A stretch of DNA of 42,333 bases. It comes from an uncultured Candidatus Actinomarina sp. (GTDB lineage: Bacteria; Actinomycetota; Acidimicrobiia; Actinomarinales; Actinomarinaceae). The stretch covers positions 1 through 42,333 of the forward strand of contig CACDQN010000008.1 in NCBI GenBank assembly GCA_902555055.1, in the 5' to 3' direction. The position numbers and the translations under genes were made by a program. The notes below the pieces were generated by a model. The model did not search any database. It had not been told where the DNA came from and saw nothing but the letters and a program-made list of their open reading frames with translations. Shown one piece after another: positions 16,459 to 24,203 of this stretch; position 1 is the stretch's first letter; each line of letters opens with the position of its first letter.

Positions 16459-16836
16459 ATGGCAGAATATAAAAAAGTTAAAGTGGAAGCTGGTAAAAGT
16501 GGTTGGGGCGGTCCATTAGAAATTCAACCAACAGATGAAAAAAAATATATTGTTTGTATTACAGGTGGGGGCATACACCCAGTAGCACAAAAAATTGCTG
16601 ATTTAACAGGTGCTGAAGCATTTGATGGTTTTAAATCATCACCAGAAGGAAGTTTTAAAGCAATGGCATGTGCAGTTATTGATTGCGGAGGAACGGCACG
16701 AATCGGAGTTTATCCAATGAAAGGTGTTCCTACAATTGATATACACGACACAACACCTGCAGGGCCTCTCGCACAGTTTATTAAAGAAGAAAACTTTGTT
16801 TCAGGCGTATCTGAGGATCAAGTAACAGAAGCTTAA
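16459..16836 (+). CDS. srlE: PTS glucitol/sorbitol-type transporter, IIB subunit (N-terminal domain of IIBC)
   Basis: A 125-residue soluble domain matching the N-terminal IIB part of SrlE. KVKVEAGKSGWGGPLEIQP aligns with the enterobacterial GTGGWGGPLEL start. The phosphocysteine is Cys76 in VIDCGGTARIGVYP, and PTIDIHDTTPAGPLAQFI plus VSGVSEDQVT complete the match. It receives phosphate from IIA and passes it to the polyol at the membrane component. It has a good AAGGAG ribosome-binding site, and its stop overlaps the IIA start (TAATG). Confidence 0.93.
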   Translation: MAEYKKVKVEAGKSGWGGPLEIQPTDEKKYIVCITGGGIHPVAQKIADLTGAEAFDGFKSSPEGSFKAMACAVIDCGGTARIGVYPMKGVPTIDIHDTTPAGPLAQFIKEENFVSGVSEDQVTEA

Positions 16837-17195
16837 TGCTTATTTATTCTTCTGAAATAGTCCGAATAGGCGATCAAGCACATTTATTTTTGGACGAAGG
16901 AATAGTTGTCTTTTTTGGTGATAACGCTCCAGAAGAGCTTCAAGATTTTGCTGTAATTCATAAATTAATGGAAATTTCTGAAGAAATTGTTGTTGGTTCA
17001 AAAATTTGTTTATCAAACGCAAATTTAGAAGTAACAGCTGTTGGACCAGTCGCTAATGAAAATTTTAAAAACCTTGGCCATTTGGTTTTAAAACTTGATA
17101 GTTCAACAGAAGCAGCGTTACCAGGGGATGTAAGTTGTAAGTATGATAAAAAACCGGTTATTGAAATTGGAGATAAGTTAGAGATTACTCAATGA
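16836..17195 (+). CDS. srlB: PTS glucitol/sorbitol-type transporter, IIA subunit
   Basis: A 119-residue IIA of the glucitol PTS family, accepting phosphate from HPr. The phosphorylated residue should be His42 in FAVIHKL. Supporting family segments are the FFGDNAPEEL stretch, the GHLVLKLD strand with STEAALPGDV, and a final I-x-I-G-D-x-LEI. It is coupled to the IIB gene (TAATG) upstream and overlaps the dehydrogenase gene by 4 bp (ATGA), which ties the transporter closely to the downstream enzymes. Confidence 0.92.
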   Translation: MLIYSSEIVRIGDQAHLFLDEGIVVFFGDNAPEELQDFAVIHKLMEISEEIVVGSKICLSNANLEVTAVGPVANENFKNLGHLVLKLDSSTEAALPGDVSCKYDKKPVIEIGDKLEITQ

Positions 17196-18445
17196 ACTAT
17201 ACAGAAGAGTTGATTAAAAGAGAAAAAGAACTTGGAAGACCAGTAAGAGTAGGTCTTGCGGGTGCTGGACAGATGGGTTCAGGCTTAGCAGCTCAAATTG
17301 GAAGAATACCTGGAATGAGCCTTGTCGCCTGTGCGGATATTGATATAAAAAGAGCAGAAAATGCACTCTCGTTAGCTGGAGTCGAAATAATTAAAAGCAA
17401 CAATGAAGCAGCAGACTCTATTAGTAATGGTCATGGAGGGGTTGTAGATAACGCATCAGCACTTTCAGAGCTTCCAGTAGACATAGTTTTTGAAGCAACA
17501 GGAGTCCCCTGGGTTGGTGCAGAAGTTGCAAATGCCTGTATTGATGCAAAAAAACATATTCTTATGTTGAATGTTGAAACAGATGTCACTATTGGTATGT
17601 ATCTTGCAAATAAAGCACGTGAAAATGGAGTAGTTTATAGTGTTGCAAATGGAGACGAACCTGTTGCATGTAAAGAACTTTATGATTTTTCTATAGACCT
17701 TGGCTTTGAAGTTGTTTGTGTGGGTAAAGGAAAAAATAACCCGCTTGATCAAACAGCTAATCCTGATACATGTTTGGAAAAAGCAACAAAGAAGAAAATG
17801 AATCCAAAAATGTTAGCAAGTTTTGAAGATGGTTCAAAGACAATGATAGAGATGGCAGCTCTTGCTAACGCCATCAACCTACCACCAGATAGAGCTGGAA
17901 TGAATGGGCCTGTTAGTGAAGTTAGCGATTTAAATAAAATACTTATACCTCAAGAAGATGGCGGTGTTCTTAGTAGTTCAGGACGTGTAGATTATGCTTT
18001 TGGGCCAGCTCCTGGAGTATTTTCTATTGTAAAATCTGAAAACATTACAGTTATTGAAGAAATGGAGTACCTCTCTATGGGAGAAGGCCCCTACTACACT
18101 TTTTACAGACCCTATCATTTAGCGTCTATAGAGGCCCCAAGAAGTATTGGTATGGCAATCATAAATGAAGAAGCAGGTCTACAACCTACGACATGGATTG
18201 CTGAAGTAGTAGGACATGCAAAAAAAGATTTAAGTAAAGGGGAGATGGTTGATGGGATTGGTGGTTTTAATTCTTACGGAGTAACATATCCAGTTCAGGA
18301 AGCTAAGAATCTAGTTCCACTCGGTCTTCTTGAGGGTGCAGAAATAATTAGTGATATAAAGCAAGGGGAGCCAATTACCTTTGATGATGTCAATCTTCCA
18401 GAAAATCTAATCAATAATTTACGAAAACTACAAGACAATAGTTAA
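17192..18445 (+). CDS. NAD(P)-dependent homoserine-dehydrogenase-like oxidoreductase with SAF domain (COG4091 type)
   Basis: A 417-residue enzyme with an N-terminal Rossmann fold (GLAGAGQMGSGLAAQIG, about residues 22-38; acidic ADIDIKRA at the second strand, favouring NAD), a middle catalytic region (NGDEPVACKELYDF, KGKNNPLDQTANPDT, FGPAPGVF) and a C-terminal SAF-like domain (LLEGAEIISDIKQGEPITFDDV). I place it with the COG4091 predicted homoserine-dehydrogenase-like family, whose members are largely of unknown substrate. Sitting between a polyol PTS and an E1/lipoyl set, it probably oxidises the incoming sugar-alcohol phosphate or its product. A typical SDR/MDR sorbitol-6-phosphate dehydrogenase is absent. 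Confidence 0.78.
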   Translation: MNYTEELIKREKELGRPVRVGLAGAGQMGSGLAAQIGRIPGMSLVACADIDIKRAENALSLAGVEIIKSNNEAADSISNGHGGVVDNASALSELPVDIVFEATGVPWVGAEVANACIDAKKHILMLNVETDVTIGMYLANKARENGVVYSVANGDEPVACKELYDFSIDLGFEVVCVGKGKNNPLDQTANPDTCLEKATKKKMNPKMLASFEDGSKTMIEMAALANAINLPPDRAGMNGPVSEVSDLNKILIPQEDGGVLSSSGRVDYAFGPAPGVFSIVKSENITVIEEMEYLSMGEGPYYTFYRPYHLASIEAPRSIGMAIINEEAGLQPTTWIAEVVGHAKKDLSKGEMVDGIGGFNSYGVTYPVQEAKNLVPLGLLEGAEIISDIKQGEPITFDDVNLPENLINNLRKLQDNS

Positions 18446-18455
18446 ATAGAAATTA

Positions 18456-19415
18456 ATGGCACTAATTAAAGATACGCAATTAGAACTTCATCGAATGATG
18501 ATGCTAATAAGATTGTTTGAAGAAGCACTAGAAGAAATGTTTTCCCGTGGCCTTCTACATGGAACAATGCATCTCTCAATAGGACAAGAAGCAACAGCAG
18601 CCGGTGCATGTCTTGCTTTAGATAAAAAAGATTTAATAACTTCAACCCACAGAGGGCATGGTCACTGTCTTGGTAAGGGAGCAGAACCATATAAAATGTT
18701 TGCTGAGCTTTTAGGACGTGAAGATGGATATTGCAGGGGGCGTGGAGGCTCAATGCACATTGCTGACTTATCAAATGGAAATCTTGGTGCTAATGGTATT
18801 GTTGCAGGAAGTTTAACCATATCTGTTGGAGCTGCTCTTTCATTTCAGCTACAAAAGAAAGAAAATATTGTTCTATGTTTCTTTGGTGACGGGGCTGTAA
18901 ATGAGGGATCGTTCCATGAAGCACTTAACCTAGCTTCGTTATGGAATCTCCCTGTACTATTTTTATGTGAAAACAATCAATATGGAATGTCTATGGCTTC
19001 TGAAAAAGCTGTTGCTGGTGAGTCAATTGCATCAAGAGGAAAATCATACGGCATTGAAAGTATTCAGATTGATGGTAATGATGTCGAGGCAGTCTATGAA
19101 AGTGTGTCTACTTGTAAAGATGAAATATTAAGTAATAAGAGACCAAAATTTATTGAAGCTGTTACATATCGATATAGAGGGCATTCAAAGTCAGATCGAA
19201 ACTTATATAGGACGAGTGAGGAAATAAATTTTTGGAAAGATGAAAAAGACCCGATTAAAAGATATATAGGAAAACTACTTGAACAGGGTATTACAGAAGT
19301 AGATTTAAAAAAAATTGATGAAGAAGTAAAGCAAACAATAAGAACCTCAGTAAAGAAAGCTTTAGACTCCTCACTAAGCCCAATCACTAATCTCGAGGAG
19401 GACTCTTATGCCTGA
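18456..19415 (+). CDS. Thiamine-diphosphate-dependent dehydrogenase E1 component, alpha subunit (PDH/acetoin type)
   Basis: A 319-residue E1-alpha of the pyruvate/branched-chain/acetoin dehydrogenase family. The thiamine diphosphate motif is complete: GDGAVNEGSFHEALNLASLW through CENN (residues 144-174). HLSIGQEATAAG, STHRGHGHCLGKG and GYCRGRGGSMHIAD are E1-alpha hallmarks; the overall look is closest to acetoin dehydrogenase AcoA and similar enzymes. The family transfers an acyl or hydroxyalkyl fragment from a 2-oxo acid or alpha-hydroxyketone onto lipoyl. It lies 10 bp after the COG4091 dehydrogenase and overlaps E1-beta by 8 bp, so it is part of the polyol operon. Confidence 0.9.
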   Translation: MALIKDTQLELHRMMMLIRLFEEALEEMFSRGLLHGTMHLSIGQEATAAGACLALDKKDLITSTHRGHGHCLGKGAEPYKMFAELLGREDGYCRGRGGSMHIADLSNGNLGANGIVAGSLTISVGAALSFQLQKKENIVLCFFGDGAVNEGSFHEALNLASLWNLPVLFLCENNQYGMSMASEKAVAGESIASRGKSYGIESIQIDGNDVEAVYESVSTCKDEILSNKRPKFIEAVTYRYRGHSKSDRNLYRTSEEINFWKDEKDPIKRYIGKLLEQGITEVDLKKIDEEVKQTIRTSVKKALDSSLSPITNLEEDSYA

Positions 19416-20391
19416 GCTTACTGTTGGGCAAGCAATCAATAATGCGCTCTCACGAATTCTTAAAGAGTATCCCAACTCGTTTATAGCCGGTGAAGATATA
19501 GGTATTTATGGTGGCGCATTTGGAGTAACTGAAGGATTATTAAAAACTTTTGGAGAGGAGAGAATAAAAGATACCCCTATTGCTGAAGATGCAATAGCTG
19601 GTCTAGCAGTTGGTGCCGCTATGACAGACTCTAAACCCATTGTTGAGATGCAATTTAGTGATTTTATTGTTAATGCTATGGATCCAATTGTAAATCAAGC
19701 AGCAAAACTTCATTTTATGTATGGGGGTGCAGTTAATGTACCTATTGTTGTTCGAGGTGCTAGTGGTGCTGGAACAGGGGCTGCTGCACAACATAGCCAG
19801 TCTCTAGAGTCTTGGTTTTGTCATGTTCCAGGTTTGAAAGTTGTCACACCTTCAAATCCACAAAATGCTTATGATTTACTTCTTCACTCTTTTGTTGACC
19901 CAAACCCCGTAATTTTCATGGAACATAAATTAATTTATAAAATTAAAGACAATGTAGTTTTAAATGATATACCTAGTAGTTCAGAACTACTGGGTAAAGC
20001 AAATATCGAATCCAAAGGAAACGACATCACTATAGTTTCTTATTCAAATATGGTGAATGTTGTAAAAGATGCAATTTCCTCTGATGAGTTATCTGGAATT
20101 TCTATAGAGCTCATCGATCTTCAAACTCTTTCGCCTATGGATATGGAGACTGTAATAACCTCAGTCTCAAAAACAAAGAAGTTACTTGTTTGTCAGGAAG
20201 CGCCAGCAAACAGCTCTGTTGGTAGCACAGTAATTTCTAATGTTGTACAGAGTAGTACATTCTCTAGTCTGTCAAGTGCTCCTAAGTTAATTTCAGGACT
20301 TCATTCACCGATGCCCTCAGCGAAACACTTAGAAACAACTGTTATCCCTCAAAAGGAAGACATTGTAAAAGTTATTAAAGATATGGTATAA
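19408..20391 (+). CDS. Thiamine-diphosphate-dependent dehydrogenase E1 component, beta subunit
   Basis: A 327-residue E1-beta. Landmarks: GEDIGIYGGAFGVTEGLLKTFG, RIKDTPIAEDAIAGLAVGAA, VEMQFSDFIVNAMDPIVNQAAKL, VPIVVRGASGAGTGAAAQHSQSLE and LKVVTPSNPQNAYDLLLH. A strong GGAGGA Shine-Dalgarno within the end of E1-alpha lies 7 nt before its ATG. It should form the alpha2-beta2 E1 with its neighbour. It is followed 7 bp later by the lipoyl-domain gene and not by a full E2. Confidence 0.92.
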   Translation: MPELTVGQAINNALSRILKEYPNSFIAGEDIGIYGGAFGVTEGLLKTFGEERIKDTPIAEDAIAGLAVGAAMTDSKPIVEMQFSDFIVNAMDPIVNQAAKLHFMYGGAVNVPIVVRGASGAGTGAAAQHSQSLESWFCHVPGLKVVTPSNPQNAYDLLLHSFVDPNPVIFMEHKLIYKIKDNVVLNDIPSSSELLGKANIESKGNDITIVSYSNMVNVVKDAISSDELSGISIELIDLQTLSPMDMETVITSVSKTKKLLVCQEAPANSSVGSTVISNVVQSSTFSSLSSAPKLISGLHSPMPSAKHLETTVIPQKEDIVKVIKDMV

Positions 20392-20397
20392 ATAATT

Positions 20398-20670
20398 ATG
20401 GCAAAAGAAAACATACTATTACCAGCAATGTCTGATCAAATGACAGAAGCAGAGCTACTCTCTTGGAATGTTTCTGTGGGCGATAAAGTTAATAAAGGAG
20501 ATGTACTTTGTGAAATCTCAACTGACAAGGTGGATATGGATCTCGAATCCCCTTATGCTGGTGAAATAATAAACCTAATTGCAACAGAAGGAGACATGAT
20601 TAATGTCGGGGAACCTGTAGCAGAGATAGAAACAGAGGAAGATAGTTTATTAGGTTCTATTTTTGATTAA
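20398..20670 (+). CDS. Stand-alone lipoyl-domain carrier protein (E2 lipoyl domain without catalytic domain)
   Basis: A 90-residue single biotinyl/lipoyl domain: ILLPAMSDQMTEAELLSWNV at the start, the modified Lys44 in ISTDKVDMDLESP, and GDMINVGEPVAEIE at the end. It is the size of one lipoyl domain and stops where an E2 protein would continue into linker, E1/E3-binding and acyltransferase domains. As the last gene of the polyol operon it is presumably the acyl or reducing-equivalent carrier for the adjacent E1. The acyltransferase and E3 would have to come from elsewhere. Not a truncated gene by appearance: it has its own acidic C-terminal tail and stop, 3 bp from the convergent gene's stop. 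Confidence 0.88.
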   Translation: MAKENILLPAMSDQMTEAELLSWNVSVGDKVNKGDVLCEISTDKVDMDLESPYAGEIINLIATEGDMINVGEPVAEIETEEDSLLGSIFD

Positions 20671-20673
20671 TTA

Positions 20674-21090
20674 CTAACAAGTATTATCTTTCACTATAGT
20701 AACTGTGTCTTTTTCCTCTTCTCTTACAAATATTCCAGAAATAAACACACATTCATTATCAAATGCTACGTTTTCATTTACTGAGATAGAACATTCAATT
20801 TTATAATTTTCATACTCAGAACTATAAAAATTTAGACAGTCATTTATTTTTTTTTCACCATTATTTTTATTAATCTGCAAAAGAAAAATTTTTACTTCAT
20901 CATCACCTATTTCAATATTTTCAGGATCTATATAAAAAGTTTCTTCATAAAGCCCATCTAGGGTACTACTTGTTTCTGATGTTAAAAAACCTGAAGCACT
21001 ACTTGAGATTATTGCTAAAAACCCAATGCCAATAAGAAGATAAAATAAATTTTTCATATTTTTTGTTATTTTGTGCCTTAATTTTATCAA
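20674..21090 (-). CDS. Hypothetical secreted or membrane-anchored protein
   Basis: A 138-residue protein I do not recognise. A basic start and one hydrophobic segment (about residues 15-35, IGIGFLAIISSSASGF) suggest a signal peptide or membrane anchor; the rest is hydrophilic and acidic with four Cys (two pairs possible as disulfides: one in NDCLNF, IECSI, NECVF and the final NTC). The Met at residue 12 (start 21057) is an alternative start. It sits alone on the minus strand between the two PTS operons. Confidence 0.55.
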   Translation of the reverse strand: MIKLRHKITKNMKNLFYLLIGIGFLAIISSSASGFLTSETSSTLDGLYEETFYIDPENIEIGDDEVKIFLLQINKNNGEKKINDCLNFYSSEYENYKIECSISVNENVAFDNECVFISGIFVREEEKDTVTIVKDNTC

Positions 21091-21165
21091 ATGGTTACAT
21101 AAAATGTATAAATTTATACCGTATCTACCTGAAACTTATAAAAAGTTTTCTTATACTTAAAACGT

Positions 21166-21195
21166 AATATTTTCCGGTTAAATATTTTCCGGTTA
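21166..21195 (+). repeat. Tandem 15-bp repeat, putative operator of the mannitol PTS operon
   Basis: AATATTTTCCGGTTA occurs twice back to back with no mismatch, 43-72 bp upstream of the mtlA start and just upstream of a TATAAA -10-like box (21207). The TATTTTCCG core recurs before gutM. Tandem identical sites at a promoter are typical of regulator binding; the regulator is not identifiable here. Confidence 0.6.
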
Positions 21196-21237
21196 AGTAA
21201 GTAAGTTATAAAACAATCGATTAGGGGGATTGTAAAT

Positions 21238-22299
21238 ATGAAAGAATCCATACAACGCGTTGGTGGTGCTATGTCAGGAATGGTTATTCCTAACATTGGT
21301 GCTTTCATCGCTTGGGGTTTAATTACAGCACTCTACATACCAACTGGTTGGCTGCCAAATGAAGATTTGTCATCCATGGTTGGTCCTATGATTGTTACCT
21401 TATTACCACTTTTGTTAGGTTACACAGGTGGAAAGATGGTACATGGTCATAGAGGTGGAGTTATTGGTGCAGTTGTAACAACAGCTATTATTGTTGCTAC
21501 TTCCTCACCACAGTTCTTAGGTGCTATGGTAATGGGTCCATTAGCAGCTTGGATCATGAAGCAAGTTGACGACAGAGTACAAGATAGTGTACCTGAGGGA
21601 TTTGAGATGTTATATGATAACTTCTCTCTCGGTATTCTAGGTTGGGGCTTAGCAGTCGTTGCTTATAATGTAATTAGCCCAGTACTTGATGCAATAACAA
21701 ATGCATTAGGTAACGGTGCAGCTTGGTTAGTAGACAGCGGTCTAGTACCACTAGCTGACATTCCAATTGAAGTTGCTAAGGTATTGTTCTTGAACAATGC
21801 TGTTAACCAAGGTGTGTTAACACCTCTTGGAGCAGCTGAGTCTGCAGAAGCAGGTCAATCAATATATTTCCTTTTGGAGACTAACCCAGGTCCTGGTTTA
21901 GGTCTACTTTTGGCTTATTGGTTTGCCGGCACTGGTATGTGGAAAGAATCCGCACCAGGCTCAATCATTATTCACTTCTTTGGAGGAATACATGAAATTT
22001 ATTTCCCATATGTCCTTGGTCATCCAATTATGATCATCGCAATGTGGGCTGGAGGAATCTCTGCTGACCTATGGTTCGTAGCAACCGGTGCAGGTTTAGT
22101 AGGACCTCCGTCACCAGGAAGTATTTTTGCTTATATAGCAATGCTTCCTAAAGGTGGGGCGTTCCCAGTATTAGCAGGTGTAGCAATAGCTACAGCAGCA
22201 TCAGCAGTTGTTGGTGTTATCTTGCTAAGAGCACGTCCAATTAAAGAAACAGATGCAGGTGTTGATACAGTAATTGAAAGCAACATACCAACTGTTTAA
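21238..22299 (+). CDS. mtlA: PTS mannitol-type transporter, IIC subunit
   Basis: A 353-residue polytopic IIC of the mannitol PTS. Signatures: RVGGAMSGMVIPNIGAFIAWG at the N-terminus, GYTGGKMVHGHRGGVIGAV, IPIEVAKVLFLNNAVNQGVLTPLG, and the substrate-site motif GGIHEIYFPYVL. The IIB and IIA domains, fused in E. coli MtlA, are encoded separately downstream. GGGGGAT lies before the ATG as a weak ribosome-binding site. It is preceded by the tandem 15-bp repeat and followed by a terminator-like hairpin before the IIB gene. Confidence 0.94.
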   Translation: MKESIQRVGGAMSGMVIPNIGAFIAWGLITALYIPTGWLPNEDLSSMVGPMIVTLLPLLLGYTGGKMVHGHRGGVIGAVVTTAIIVATSSPQFLGAMVMGPLAAWIMKQVDDRVQDSVPEGFEMLYDNFSLGILGWGLAVVAYNVISPVLDAITNALGNGAAWLVDSGLVPLADIPIEVAKVLFLNNAVNQGVLTPLGAAESAEAGQSIYFLLETNPGPGLGLLLAYWFAGTGMWKESAPGSIIIHFFGGIHEIYFPYVLGHPIMIIAMWAGGISADLWFVATGAGLVGPPSPGSIFAYIAMLPKGGAFPVLAGVAIATAASAVVGVILLRARPIKETDAGVDTVIESNIPTV

Positions 22300-22320
22300 T
22301 CAAAACTATTAAGTTATAAT

Positions 22321-22357
22321 TGACTTGGGAAGTAAAATTCCCAAGTCAATTTTTTTT
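22321..22357 (+). terminator. Intrinsic-terminator-like hairpin inside the mtl operon
   Basis: TGACTTGGGAA pairs perfectly over 11 bp with TTCCCAAGTCA around a 6-nt loop, followed by A and a run of eight T. This is a textbook Rho-independent terminator shape, placed between the membrane IIC gene and the IIB gene, 10 bp before the IIB ribosome-binding site. Partial read-through would set the ratio of IIC to the downstream soluble proteins, MtlD and HPr. Confidence 0.82.
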
Positions 22358-22366
22358 GGAGGAGTT

Positions 22367-22687
22367 ATGAGTTCAATTAACGGAGCAGAAGTAAAAAAGA
22401 TATGTTTAGCTTGTGAAGCTGGAGCTGGTTCAAGCTTAATGGTAAAGAATGGATTAGTTAAAAAAGCTAAAAAAGCTGGTTTAGATGTTGAAATTGTTCA
22501 TGCACCAGCTACTCAGATACCAGCTGATTCAGATATAGTTGTTTGCCACACAGGTCTAGCAGCTGCCGCAAAAGCCGCAGCACCAGAAAATGCTGTTGTC
22601 ATCCAGTTTATGATGTTCATGAATGACCCAGCACTTAAAAAATTAATTACTGATTTATCAGAGGGTAATGAAATAACCTCTACATGA
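22367..22687 (+). CDS. PTS mannitol-type transporter, IIB subunit
   Basis: A 106-residue IIB. The phosphocysteine loop is KICLACEAGAGSSLM, with Cys16 the phosphorylated residue by comparison with mannitol IIB (V/L-A-C-D/E-A-G-x-G-S-S). The ORF track begins at a TTG at 22325, which lies within the terminator stem; I prefer the ATG at 22367 because GGAGGA precedes it by 3 nt and the family motif begins shortly after. It overlaps the IIA start by 4 bp. Confidence 0.9.
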   Translation: MSSINGAEVKKICLACEAGAGSSLMVKNGLVKKAKKAGLDVEIVHAPATQIPADSDIVVCHTGLAAAAKAAAPENAVVIQFMMFMNDPALKKLITDLSEGNEITST

Positions 22688-23127
22688 GTCAAAAAAAAGT
22701 ATTGTTGATAGATTCAATTTCAACAAACAGATATTTTAAAACAAAAGAGGAAGCTACTATTGCTTCAGGACAACTTCTTCTTGACAATGGGTATATCGAA
22801 AAAGATTATATCGACTCTATGCTGGAAAAGCTAGATACTCAATTATTTGCAACATTTATTGGAAATGGTGTTGCTATTCCTCACGGTATGTCATCTGGTT
22901 CAGTTCACGTTCTACATACTGGAGTTAGCGTTATCCAGGTTCCAGAGGGTGTTTCATGGGGAGATGAGACAGCTTATGTAGTTGTTGGGATTGCCGCAAA
23001 TTCCGACGAACACATGAATGTCCTCTCCGCTCTTGCCGACGCTATAGAAGATGAAGAAGATGCTAAGAAACTCTGGCAAGAATCATCAGTTGAAAATATT
23101 TTTAACTTACTATCCCAGTCATTATGA
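22684..23127 (+). CDS. mtlF: PTS mannitol-type transporter, IIA subunit
   Basis: A 147-residue IIA of the fructose/mannitol superfamily, accepting phosphate from HPr. The active His67 lies in GNGVAIPHGMS; SVIQVPEGVSWG and the AANSDEHMNVLSALADAI segment are family features. It is translationally coupled both upstream (ATGA with IIB) and downstream (ATGA with mtlD). Confidence 0.93.
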   Translation: MSQKKVLLIDSISTNRYFKTKEEATIASGQLLLDNGYIEKDYIDSMLEKLDTQLFATFIGNGVAIPHGMSSGSVHVLHTGVSVIQVPEGVSWGDETAYVVVGIAANSDEHMNVLSALADAIEDEEDAKKLWQESSVENIFNLLSQSL

Positions 23128-24203
23128 AACTTGCTGTTCACTTTGGAGCTGGAAATATAGGTAGAGGGTTTATCGCACCTGTTCTTTTTGAAAATGATTA
23201 CAAAGTTATTTTTGTTGATGTTAACAAAGAACTTGTAAGTTTAATTAACTCAGAAAAAAGCTACAGAGTCACATCAATTAACTCTAATAGTAGTGATATC
23301 AACATTGTGTCTAATATTACAGCAATAGATTTAGCCAGTGCAGACGAACTTAGAACAGCATTACTAGGTGCAGATCTGGTTTCTACATCGGTTGGTCCTA
23401 AATTTGTAAAAGATATTTATCAAAAAGTTGCAGAGCTTGATAGTGATAGAAACCAAATATTTGTTGCTTTTGAAAATATGTATAGAGCTTCTAGCGTTTC
23501 AAGTAACAGTGTTGAAAAACTTAATCCTAATTTAGAAATAATAGATGCAGTAGTTGATAAAATAGTACCTCCTCAAATTACGGATTCTTTAAGTGTGACT
23601 GTTGAGAAATATGGATCAATAATTCTCGATGAAGACTCAAAGGGTAGACCTTTAAAAAAATCAGATGTCGTTAATTATAAAAATTATGATAATGAGTTTT
23701 ATAAAAAATTATGGTTGCTTAATGGACTCCATTTACAATTGGCATATTTTGCAAAGTCTAACAATATCAATTTTATTCATGAAATTTTAGATAAGGATAC
23801 TGGAGTTGCATTCGCAAAAAAAACAGTTTCGCAATTAAGCAATGCATTTAACCTATTAACAAATCAAGACTTAGATCTTGACAAATTTAACAATCTAATT
23901 ATTGAACGTTTCTCTCTTTCTCTTATAAAGGATGAAGTTAATCGAATCTGTAGAAATCCAGAAATAAAGTTTTCTAAAGGTGAACGTTTTGAGTATCCAC
24001 TACGAACATTGATATCAAATAATAATGACGTAAGTTCTTTTAAAGAAATCTTAGATATTATATTTGAAAATAGTTTTTCAGACATTGAAGGGTACGATCA
24101 ATTTTATGGAGAGCATATTTCTAGGGGTAGAGAAAATTTTTATAAGGAATTTTGGAAGCTTAAAGACTATAGTGATAGATACATCGAAAAGCTTGGAGGT
24201 TAG
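23124..24203 (+). CDS. mtlD: Mannitol-1-phosphate 5-dehydrogenase
   Basis: A 359-residue polyol-specific long-chain dehydrogenase that oxidises mannitol-1-phosphate to fructose-6-phosphate with NAD. The N-terminal AVHFGAGNIGRGFIAPVLFEND is the MtlD signature, followed by VIFVDVNKELV. The middle keeps VDKIVPPQ, and the C-terminal domain has LWLLNGLHLQLAYFA and the FSKGERFEYPLR segment. Length is a little below the E. coli enzyme (382). It overlaps mtlF by 4 bp and abuts ptsH with no gap. Confidence 0.93.
   Translation: MKLAVHFGAGNIGRGFIAPVLFENDYKVIFVDVNKELVSLINSEKSYRVTSINSNSSDINIVSNITAIDLASADELRTALLGADLVSTSVGPKFVKDIYQKVAELDSDRNQIFVAFENMYRASSVSSNSVEKLNPNLEIIDAVVDKIVPPQITDSLSVTVEKYGSIILDEDSKGRPLKKSDVVNYKNYDNEFYKKLWLLNGLHLQLAYFAKSNNINFIHEILDKDTGVAFAKKTVSQLSNAFNLLTNQDLDLDKFNNLIIERFSLSLIKDEVNRICRNPEIKFSKGERFEYPLRTLISNNNDVSSFKEILDIIFENSFSDIEGYDQFYGEHISRGRENFYKEFWKLKDYSDRYIEKLGG

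Noticed and set aside
22325-22366. N-terminal extension of the mannitol IIB protein from a TTG at 22325
   Set aside because: The extension translates the terminator stem and T-run. The ATG at 22367 has a proper GGAGGA site and the family starts there.
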